NCBI RefSeq assembly: GCF_963676325.1
Contig: NZ_OY781099.1
Span: 1,860,001 to 1,924,000, forward strand
Reading direction: 5' to 3'
DNA: 64,000 nt
Source: an uncultured Bacteroides sp.
Lineage (GTDB): Bacteria > Bacteroidota > Bacteroidia > Bacteroidales > Bacteroidaceae
Below, in pieces: positions 33,533-45,535 of the stretch. Position 1 is the first letter of the stretch; each line of letters begins with the position of its first letter. The position numbers and the translations under genes are program-made. A model generated the notes under the pieces. It made no database searches. It was not told where the DNA came from and saw only the letters and a list, made by a program, of their open reading frames with translations.

Positions 33533-36500
33533 ATGAAAGATAAAATAAAGAAAGTATTAATACTTGGTTCCGGTGCCCTGAAAATTGGTGAAGCCGGAGA
33601 ATTTGACTATTCCGGTTCACAAGCTTTGAAAGCTTTACGTGAAGAAGGAATACAGACGGTGTTGATTAATCCGAATATTGCTACTGTTCAAACATCTGAG
33701 GGGGTTGCCGATACTATTTATTTTTTGCCGGTCACTCCCTTTTTTGTAGAAAAAGTAATTCAAAAAGAAAAACCAGAAGGTGTTTTACTAGCTTTTGGTG
33801 GACAAACAGCTTTGAATTGTGGAGTAGAACTATATAGAGCAGGTCTTTTTGAAAAATATAATGTTCAGGTATTAGGAACTCCGGTACAAGCTATTATTGA
33901 CACAGAAGATCGTGAGTTATTCGTTAAGAAGCTCGACGAAATAGATGTTAAGACTATAAAGAGTGAAGCTGTAGATAATATTGTTGATGCAAGACGTGCA
34001 GCTAAAGAACTTGGATATCCTGTTATTATACGTGCGGCATACGCCCTTGGTGGTTTAGGATCTGGTTTCTGTGACAATGAAGAAGAACTAAATAAATTAG
34101 CAGAAAAAGCATTCTCTTTCTCTCCTCAGGTTTTGGTAGAAAAGTCTCTGAAGGGATGGAAAGAAATAGAATATGAAGTGGTCCGTGACCGCTTTGATAA
34201 CTGTATTACTGTTTGTAACATGGAGAACTTTGACCCGCTGGGAATCCATACGGGTGAAAGTATTGTAATTGCTCCTTCACAAACACTAACTAACAGTGAA
34301 TATCACAAACTACGTGAACTTGCTATTCGTATCATTCGCCATATTGGTATTGTTGGAGAATGTAACGTTCAGTATGCTTTTGACCCTGAAAGTGAAGACT
34401 ACAGAGTTATTGAAGTGAATGCCCGTTTGAGCCGTTCTTCTGCTTTGGCTTCTAAAGCAACCGGCTATCCTTTGGCTTTCGTTGCTGCTAAGTTGGGATT
34501 GGGATATGGCTTGTTCGACTTAAAGAACTCTGTAACAAAAACAACTTCTGCCTTCTTTGAACCAGCACTCGACTATGTGGTTTGTAAGATTCCTCGCTGG
34601 GACTTAGGTAAGTTCCACGGAGTTGACCGCGAGTTGGGAAGTAGCATGAAATCAGTAGGAGAGGTTATGGCTATCGGTCGTACCTTTGAAGAAGCTATTC
34701 AAAAGGGACTTCGTATGATCGGTCAGGGAATGCACGGTTTCGTGGAAAACAAAGAACTGGTTATTGAAGATATAGATAAGTCTCTGCATGAACCAACTGA
34801 TAAACGTATTTTCGTTATAAGCGAAGCTTTCAAAGCAGGATATACCATTGATCAGATACACGACCTGACTAAGATTGATAAATGGTTCCTTCAGAAGTTA
34901 ATGAATATCGTTCATACTGCTGAAGAGCTTGAATCAAAGAATTCACTGCAATCAGTATCTGCTGAGTTGCTTAAAAAGGCAAAAGTACAAGGCTTCTCAG
35001 ATTTTCAGATTGCCCGCGCTATCTGGAATGATGGCGGCGATATGGAACAGGCAATGACTAAGGTTCGCGATTACCGTAAATCTTTGAATATTGTTCCGGT
35101 AGTTAAGCAGATTGATACTCTGGCTGCTGAATATCCGGCTCAGACTAATTATCTTTACCTTACTTATAGCGGAATTGCTAATGATGTAGATTATTTAGGT
35201 GATCATCGTTCAATTGTGGTTCTTGGTTCTGGTGCTTATCGTATTGGTAGTTCTGTAGAGTTCGACTGGTGTGGTGTAAATGCTTTGAATACAATCCGCA
35301 AAGAAGGCTGGCGTAGTGTGATGATCAATTACAATCCCGAAACAGTATCTACTGACTATGATATGTGTGATCGTCTTTATTTTGACGAACTTACATTTGA
35401 GCGTGTAATGGATATCCTGGAACTGGAAAATCCTCATGGCGTAATTGTATCTACAGGAGGTCAGATTCCTAATAACCTTGCAATGAGACTGGACGAACAG
35501 AATATCAATATTCTTGGTACTTCAGCAAAAAGTATAGATAATGCAGAAGACAGAAATAAGTTCTCTGCAATGCTCGACCGTATTGGTGTAGATCAACCTC
35601 GCTGGAGAGAATTAACCAGCATGGAAGATATTAATGGCTTCGTTGCCGAAGTAGGATTCCCGGTTCTGGTTAGACCTTCATATGTACTTAGTGGTGCAGC
35701 AATGAATGTATGTTCTAATCAGGAAGAACTGGAACGCTTCTTACTGTTGGCAGCAAATGTCTCAAAGAAACATCCGGTTGTTGTTAGTCAGTTTATTGAA
35801 TTTGCCAAGGAAGTGGAAATGGATGCCGTGGCAGATAAGGGTGAAATTGTTGCTTATGCTATCAGCGAACACATTGAGTTTGCAGGTGTCCATTCAGGTG
35901 ATGCAACTATTCAGTTCCCTCCACAGAAACTGTATGTTGAAACAGTTCGCCGCATCAAACGCATCTCTAAGCAAATTGCTAAAGAATTAAATATCTCGGG
36001 TCCGTTTAATATTCAGTATCTGGCTAAAGATAACGATATTAAAGTAATTGAGTGTAACCTTCGTGCTTCTCGTAGTTTCCCATTTGTGAGCAAAGTCTTA
36101 AAGATTAACTTTATTGAACTGGCTACAAAGATCATGTTGGGATTACCTGTAGAAAAGCCAGAGAAGAGCTTATTCGAATTGGATTACGTAGGTATTAAAG
36201 CATCTCAGTTCTCTTTCTCACGTTTACAAAAGGCCGATCCTGTGTTAGGTGTTGATATGGCTAGTACGGGTGAGGTAGGTTGTATTGGTGATGATAGTTC
36301 TTGTGCAATCTTAAAGGCTATGCTTTCTGTAGGTTATAGAATTCCTGAAAAGAATATTCTTTTATCAACAGGTACAGCTAAAGAGAAGACTGATATGCTG
36401 GCAGCAGCACATCTCCTTATCGAGAAAGGATACAACTTGTTTGCTACAGGCGGAACACACAATGTTTTAGTTGAAAATGGAATTCCAAGTACATTAGTAT

Positions 36501-36751
36501 ATTGGCCAAGTCAGGAGGGCACACCTCAGGCTTTAGATTTGCTTCGTAACAAAAAGATTGATATGGTGGTAAATATTCCAAAGAACCTTACCGAAGGAGA
36601 GTTGGATAACGGATATAAGATTCGTCGTGCAGCTATTGACTTAAATATCCCATTAATAACCAATCCTCGATTGGCTAGCGCATTCATCACTGCATTCTGC
36701 ACGCTGACTGTAGATGATCTTTTGATAAAGAGCTGGGAAGAATATAAGTAA
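33533..36751 (+). CDS. carB: Carbamoyl-phosphate synthase large subunit
   Basis: 1072 residues, full length. Two homologous ATP-grasp halves are visible. The first begins KKVLILGSGALKIGEAGEFDYSGSQA and has ALGGLGSGF and VIEVNARLSRSSALASKATGYPLA. The second begins SIVVLGSGAYRIGSSVEFDWCGV, with RPSYVLSGAAM and VIECNLRASRSFPFVSKV. The C-terminal MGS-like allosteric domain (about 935-1072) holds LIEKGYNLFATGGTHNVL and IDMVVNIPKN. The usual oligomerisation domain lies between the halves. It closes the plus-strand glutamine block and is followed by a strong terminator. Confidence 0.98.
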   Translation: MKDKIKKVLILGSGALKIGEAGEFDYSGSQALKALREEGIQTVLINPNIATVQTSEGVADTIYFLPVTPFFVEKVIQKEKPEGVLLAFGGQTALNCGVELYRAGLFEKYNVQVLGTPVQAIIDTEDRELFVKKLDEIDVKTIKSEAVDNIVDARRAAKELGYPVIIRAAYALGGLGSGFCDNEEELNKLAEKAFSFSPQVLVEKSLKGWKEIEYEVVRDRFDNCITVCNMENFDPLGIHTGESIVIAPSQTLTNSEYHKLRELAIRIIRHIGIVGECNVQYAFDPESEDYRVIEVNARLSRSSALASKATGYPLAFVAAKLGLGYGLFDLKNSVTKTTSAFFEPALDYVVCKIPRWDLGKFHGVDRELGSSMKSVGEVMAIGRTFEEAIQKGLRMIGQGMHGFVENKELVIEDIDKSLHEPTDKRIFVISEAFKAGYTIDQIHDLTKIDKWFLQKLMNIVHTAEELESKNSLQSVSAELLKKAKVQGFSDFQIARAIWNDGGDMEQAMTKVRDYRKSLNIVPVVKQIDTLAAEYPAQTNYLYLTYSGIANDVDYLGDHRSIVVLGSGAYRIGSSVEFDWCGVNALNTIRKEGWRSVMINYNPETVSTDYDMCDRLYFDELTFERVMDILELENPHGVIVSTGGQIPNNLAMRLDEQNINILGTSAKSIDNAEDRNKFSAMLDRIGVDQPRWRELTSMEDINGFVAEVGFPVLVRPSYVLSGAAMNVCSNQEELERFLLLAANVSKKHPVVVSQFIEFAKEVEMDAVADKGEIVAYAISEHIEFAGVHSGDATIQFPPQKLYVETVRRIKRISKQIAKELNISGPFNIQYLAKDNDIKVIECNLRASRSFPFVSKVLKINFIELATKIMLGLPVEKPEKSLFELDYVGIKASQFSFSRLQKADPVLGVDMASTGEVGCIGDDSSCAILKAMLSVGYRIPEKNILLSTGTAKEKTDMLAAAHLLIEKGYNLFATGGTHNVLVENGIPSTLVYWPSQEGTPQALDLLRNKKIDMVVNIPKNLTEGELDNGYKIRRAAIDLNIPLITNPRLASAFITAFCTLTVDDLLIKSWEEYK

Positions 36752-36795
36752 GCGTTATAGCTTTTATTCATAAAAAGTTAAAAGCCTAATATTAT

Positions 36796-36841
36796 AGCTG
36801 CGTTAGCAAAGAATTAATTCTGCTAACGCAGCTTTTTTTTT
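36796..36841 (+). terminator. Strong terminator of carAB
   Basis: AGCTGCGTTAGCA (36796-36808) pairs with TGCTAACGCAGCT (36821-36833); the loop itself holds the palindrome GAATTAATTC. A run of about nine T follows. It lies 44 bp past the carB stop. Confidence 0.95.
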
Positions 36842-36850
36842 GTGCAGTTT

Positions 36851-37420
36851 ATCTGCCTATCTGCTACTAAATTGCATTAATAATCTGATAACTAATACTA
36901 TAAGTTGGTAGCAGATAAACTTTCTGTACAATTCATCTGCTACTAAATTGTGTTCATCTGCTACTAAAATCAGTTGTCTGCCACTACCGGCTATTTAAAT
37001 AATGCTGTAATTTTAGAAAAAACAGCTCGTTCAGCCTTCTTGTATATGGCATCCTATTTAATAAGCTACCCGATTTTTCCGTTTCAGCTAAGTGAGCCTT
37101 CAGATGGGAACTCATGGGTTTTCAACTGAGAACCCATCGGTTTTCATTCGAGAACCCATGAGCCTTCAACTGAGGGCTCACTTATATTTCTTTGCAAATT
37201 TGGTTAACTTATCAGGGGAAAGTGGTAAACAAGCCCATTGCCACAAGCTACATTCACCTTGGCTGTATCCTCAAAAAGCAGAATATTCCTCACTCAAGGA
37301 TTAGCGACAACACCTACTATAATGCTGTAGAGCGTTCAATTCAGTAGCAGGTAAAGCTGTTTAGTAGCAGATGAACACGATTTTGTAGCAGATAAACGGT
37401 TAAACTTTTTTATCTGCTAC
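36851..37420. repeat. ATCTGCTACTAAA repeats in two inverted blocks
   Basis: Left block: CTGCTAC cores on the plus strand at 36861, 36937, 36958 and a variant CTGCCAC at 36978 (last three spaced 21 and 20 bp), plus one inverted copy (GTAGCAG at 36908). Right block: inverted cores GTAGCAG at 37344, 37364 and 37385 (20 and 21 bp), then one forward core at 37414. Most copies extend to TTTATCTGCTACTAAA or TTCATCTGCTACTAAA. The blocks face each other across ~360 bp, inside which lies the second array. Confidence 0.85.
37090..37182. repeat. Four-copy 22-bp array, TTCAACTGAGAACCCATGG type
   Basis: TTCA anchors occur at 37099, 37121, 37143 and 37165, exactly 22 bp apart. Units vary around TTCAACTGAGAACCCATSGG, and the whole is symmetric: AAGTGAGCC at the left end mirrors GGCTCACTT at the right end, and GGGTTTTC is opposed to GAGAACCC inside. 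Confidence 0.85.
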
Positions 37421-37833
37421 TAGCTGAAAGTCTTTTTGCAAGGGATTTTTGTGCATTTTAGTGGGAGATGGTGGAGATGATTTCTAATTTTTCTGCTTAT
37501 AGATCAAAAACGAGGAATGATTATTAGTTATATCTTTATAGTTTATGTCCATTTCATATTTGATTGTATTTACATTCCCTGATAGATCAACAATTTTCTG
37601 TCTCTGCTGAGATAAGGAAGCCAAATAGTAATTGAATTAATATCAAATCAAAGAGGTTACTCAAGATGTGGCTTATAGTATGCAGACTTTTGTTTTTGTA
37701 CGCATGTGCTTATTTATAATGTAGATGATTTTAGTCCTGTGATTTTTTATTTAGCAAAGATGTTTTAAATATGTTTGCTAATCAGTGAGTTACAATTTTA
37801 TTTCATTTTTATTAATTAAAAGTGTCCGATAAG

Positions 37834-37866
37834 TTTGGATTGTAAGATATAAAGTTCTACTTTTGC
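37834..37866 (+). promoter_or_regulatory. rRNA promoter P1
   Basis: TTTG (37834-37837), 20-bp gap, TACTTTTGC (37858-37866). AAAGTTCT precedes the -7 box. Confidence 0.75.
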
Positions 37867-37954
37867 ACTCGCTTTGTAAGAGAAACAAAGCATTAGCATT
37901 GACATAATGACAGCAGGTTCGCAAAAATAAAAATTAAAAAAAACTTCGAAAATA

Positions 37955-37988
37955 TTTGGAGTATATAACTTAAAGTTCTTATCTTTGC
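37955..37988 (+). promoter_or_regulatory. rRNA promoter P2
   Basis: TTTG (37955-37958), 21-bp gap, TATCTTTGC (37980-37988). It shares TTTGGA and AAAGTTCT with P1, as if duplicated. Confidence 0.8.
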
Positions 37989-38213
37989 ATCCGCTTTCGC
38001 TTCGAGAGAAGCTCATTATGAAAGCTAAATTCGTTCTTTGAATAAGATTTAGATATAAACAATACAAGTAGTACAAGAGCTCTTGTTGGTGTGCTTTTAG
38101 CATACGAAACAGAGTAATAAATTTCGAACCGTCAACAATAACTTAAGCGATTAAGTAATTGAAGAAACAAGAAAATAAGAACGGAATCCTGAACAGAATT
38201 AAATAAAACTTTT

Positions 38214-39736
<1,523 letters not shown>

Positions 39737-39857
39737 TGGAGTGATTTCGTTCTTAGGTTCGGATTTTACTTTGTGCTACTGTTTATTGTTTATTCAAAAT
39801 ATAAAAAAAAAGAGATTAGAAAGAAGCCGAGCCGAAAGGTAAGAGGTTTTGAACGAC

Positions 39858-39931
39858 AGTCCTATAGCTCAGTTGGTTAGAGCGCTACACTGATAATGTA
39901 GAGGTCGGCAGTTCAACTCTGCCTGGGACTA
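39858..39931 (+). tRNA. tRNA-Ile (GAU)
   Basis: A 74-nt cloverleaf: acceptor AGTCCTA/TGGGACT (one wobble), D arm AGCTCAGTTGGTTAGAGC, anticodon GAT at 39892-39894, T arm GGCAG-TTCAACT-CTGCC, discriminator A. The 3' CCA is not encoded (ACGA follows). Standard spacer tRNA of the operon. Confidence 0.97.
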
Positions 39932-39993
39932 CGAAAAAAAAAAGGAGCATAAGGGATTAACCAATTCCAAAGAAAACGCTTCATAATAATTTC

Positions 39994-40070
39994 GGGGGAT
40001 TAGCTCAGCTGGCTAGAGCACCTGCCTTGCACGCAGGGGGTCAACGGTTCGAATCCGTTATTCTCCACCA
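39994..40070 (+). tRNA. tRNA-Ala (UGC)
   Basis: Cloverleaf with acceptor GGGGGAT/ATTCTCC (two G-T pairs), D arm AGCTCAGCTGGCTAGAGC, anticodon stem CCTGC/GCAGG with TGC at 40028-40030, T loop GTTCGAAT. The terminal CCA is encoded, unlike the tRNA-Ile beside it. Confidence 0.97.
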
Positions 40071-40224
40071 AAATTAAGAAGAAATTCTTAAGAAACGATC
40101 TTTGACATAATGTACAAAAGCAAATAAAGAAGTAAATTTCAGTGATGAAAAAAAGCTTTAAAATATATATCGAACCATATTGCAATTTAAAACGTGTAAA
40201 CGAATACGATTGTATTTTATGGAA

Positions 40225-43100
<2,876 letters not shown>

Positions 43101-43249
43101 TCCATGTTTATATGGTTGGCTATATGGATTTAGTTCCAAACATCAAGGATATTTATTCTTTATTGCTTTTGCATTGTGTTTATCTTAATAAGTAATATCT
43201 TAAGAACCTAATAAATTAAGGACTTAAGAGATTAAGAAATAAAAATATT

Positions 43250-43357
<108 letters not shown>

Positions 43358-43363
43358 TTTATC

Positions 43364-43405
43364 AGGAGTCCTGATCATTTTACATGATCGGGACTCCTTT
43401 TTTTA
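43364..43405 (+). terminator. Terminator of the rRNA operon
   Basis: AGGAGTCCTGATCA (43364-43377) pairs with TGATCGGGACTCCT (43385-43398), one wobble, followed by a T-run. Confidence 0.95.
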
Positions 43406-43834
43406 GGTTATAGCAGGTACTTAAGTTTATACCGGAAGATGATTTTATACCTTTTTAGGGATCAGAGATCAGTCCAAATTCTGGATCAGTTTGTATTCTT
43501 GGGGGAATGTTAAATGGGCTCACCTGCAAAAGTATAGGGATTATACATATATGATTCGGCTTTCTTTTTAGCTTTTTTGAGAATCCTTTTTTATCGGCTT
43601 ATCTGTAAAAGGATGTGGATTATCCACGATTTTTCTCTGTTACTGTGTGAAATTTAGAAAAATGAAGAATAATGAACTTGTTGAAAATTAGATTTATATA
43701 GATTATTGTCGAAATATTTATTTAATTTCAAACGTTTGCTATTTCTTTCTTACATTATTTATGTTTATTAGTAATATATTCAATATTAAATTTGTATTTT
43801 TGCTCCATTAAAAAGATTGTTTTAAATAGTTTTT
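43406..43834. other. 429-bp gap before the glycogen genes
   Basis: No gene seen. It holds a diverged 31-bp direct repeat (43517 and 43596) that forms small hairpins, and a TATTTTTGC -7 element at 43795-43803, 32 bp before the glycogen synthase start. Confidence 0.6.
43517..43626. repeat. Two diverged 31-bp direct repeats with co-varying hairpins
   Basis: Copies at 43517-43547 and 43596-43626 match at 24 of 31 bases. Both contain a dyad around GGATT (GTATA..TATAC in the first, GGATG..TATCC in the second). The T-to-G and A-to-C changes are compensatory, so the stem is kept. Confidence 0.6.
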
Positions 43835-45505
43835 ATGGTAAGTACACTTTTAAATCCTGATTATATATTTGAAACTAGTTGGGAAGTCTGCAATAAAGTA
43901 GGTGGTATATATACTGTATTGTCTACCAGAGCGAAGACTCTTCAAGATAGTCATAAAGATAAGGTTATATTCATCGGCCCTGATTTTTGGATTGGTAAAG
44001 ATAACCCTTTATTTATTGAATTGGATTATCTCTATAAGCCATGGAAAATGCATGCGGAAGCAAATGATAAGCTTTCTGTACGTATTGGTAGATGGAACAT
44101 TATAGGAGAACCAATTGTAATACTCGTTGATTTTAATTCATTTTTCTCAATGAAAGATGAAATATATACGGAAGCATGGAATCATTACCAAGTTGATTCA
44201 TTACATGCTTATGGAGACTATGATGAAGCATCTATGTTTGCCTATGCATCCGGAAAAGTTGTAGAAAGTTTCTATAAGTATAATTTGACTTGCAAGGATA
44301 GAGTCGTTTTTCAGGCACACGAATGGATGACTGGCCTTGGTGCCTTATATCTCCAGAAGGCTGTTCCTGAGATTGCTACTATATTTACAACCCATGCAAC
44401 TTCTATTGGGCGTTCCATTTCGGGCAATTTGAAACCATTATATGATTATTTATCTGCATACAATGGAGATCAGATGGCTCACGAACTTAATATGGAATCT
44501 AAACATTCTATTGAGAAACAAACGGCTCATCATGTTGATTGCTTTACTACTGTTAGTGATATTACTAATAAGGAATGTAAGGAATTGCTTGATAAAGAGG
44601 CTGATATTGTTTTAAAGAACGGATTTGAAGATGACTTTGTACCTAAGAGTAAGAGCTATTCTGCTAAGCGTGAGAAAGCTCGTGCCAAGATGCTTAATGT
44701 TGCAAATAAGCTGTTGGGTACTAAATTGACTGATGATACATTACTAATCTGCACGAGTGGCAGATATGAATTTAAAAATAAAGGTATCGATGTTTTTCTT
44801 GAATCCTTGAATCAGTTGAATCATGATACCAATCTGAAGAAAGATGTTGTAGCTTTTATAAATGTTCCCGCAGGTATACTGGTTCCACGTAAAGATTTGC
44901 TTGATCGATTATATAATGGTAATGGCAATGGTAATAGTACAGAGCCTTTAGAAGTTCCTTTTATTACTCATTGGCTGGATTATATGTCAGATGATAAGAT
45001 TCTTAATATGATTAATAATCTGGGCATGAAGAATAGTAAGGAAGATAAGGTTAAGATAATCTTTGTTCCCTGTTATTTAGATGGGAATGATGGTATATTT
45101 GATATCAGTTACTATGATTTTCTTTTAGGATATGATTTAAGTGTATATCCATCATATTATGAACCATGGGGATATACTCCATTAGAAAGTGTTGCTTTCC
45201 ATATTCCTACAGTAACTACAGATTTAACAGGTTTCGGTCTTTGGGTTAAGAGTATTAGAACTCAGCACGGAATTAATGATGGAGTAGAGGTTATTCATCG
45301 TTCAGATGATAACTATTTTGAAGTGGCAGATGCAATTAAAGAATCAATATTATCTTTCTCTGCTAAATCGTTGGAAGAAATAGAACATATGCGTAATCGT
45401 GCAGCTACATTGGCAGAACATGCGCTATGGAAACATTTTATAAATTATTATTATAAGGCGTATGACATTGCTTTACGCAATGCAAAAGAACGTCAGTTAA
45501 AGTAG
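43835..45505 (+). CDS. GT3-type glycogen synthase
   Basis: 556 residues. Extends alpha-1,4-glucan from a nucleotide-sugar donor. The N-terminal FETSWEVCNKVGGIYTVLSTRA is the hallmark of the GT3 family (yeast/animal glycogen synthase) rather than the bacterial GT5 GlgA. Other family segments are HEWMTGLGALYL, ATSIGRSI, LNMESKHSIEKQTAHHVDCFTTVSD, NGFEDDFVP, and near the end YYEPWGYTPLESVAFHIPTVTTDLTGFG, containing the retaining GT Glu motif. It is shorter than eukaryotic enzymes, lacking their regulatory tails. The glucan phosphorylase gene follows 30 bp later. Donor choice (UDP- or ADP-glucose) cannot be read. Confidence 0.93.
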   Translation: MVSTLLNPDYIFETSWEVCNKVGGIYTVLSTRAKTLQDSHKDKVIFIGPDFWIGKDNPLFIELDYLYKPWKMHAEANDKLSVRIGRWNIIGEPIVILVDFNSFFSMKDEIYTEAWNHYQVDSLHAYGDYDEASMFAYASGKVVESFYKYNLTCKDRVVFQAHEWMTGLGALYLQKAVPEIATIFTTHATSIGRSISGNLKPLYDYLSAYNGDQMAHELNMESKHSIEKQTAHHVDCFTTVSDITNKECKELLDKEADIVLKNGFEDDFVPKSKSYSAKREKARAKMLNVANKLLGTKLTDDTLLICTSGRYEFKNKGIDVFLESLNQLNHDTNLKKDVVAFINVPAGILVPRKDLLDRLYNGNGNGNSTEPLEVPFITHWLDYMSDDKILNMINNLGMKNSKEDKVKIIFVPCYLDGNDGIFDISYYDFLLGYDLSVYPSYYEPWGYTPLESVAFHIPTVTTDLTGFGLWVKSIRTQHGINDGVEVIHRSDDNYFEVADAIKESILSFSAKSLEEIEHMRNRAATLAEHALWKHFINYYYKAYDIALRNAKERQLK

Positions 45506-45535
45506 AATATTCATCAAATAAGTAATTAGATAATT

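Larger units (their letters stand above)
36842..38213. other. ~1.4-kb non-coding region between carB and 16S rRNA
   Basis: No credible gene is seen. The first 600 bp hold two kinds of phased repeats (36851-37420 and 37090-37182). About 37440-37830 shows no structure I can name. The last 400 bp hold two rRNA promoters and a ~225-nt leader. Confidence 0.7.

Noticed and set aside
37092..37304. 70-codon frame in the carB-rRNA gap
   Set aside because: It is generated by the 22-bp repeat array; no domain and no promoter.
37816..38103. 95-codon minus-strand frame upstream of 16S
   Set aside because: It covers both rRNA promoters and the rRNA leader.
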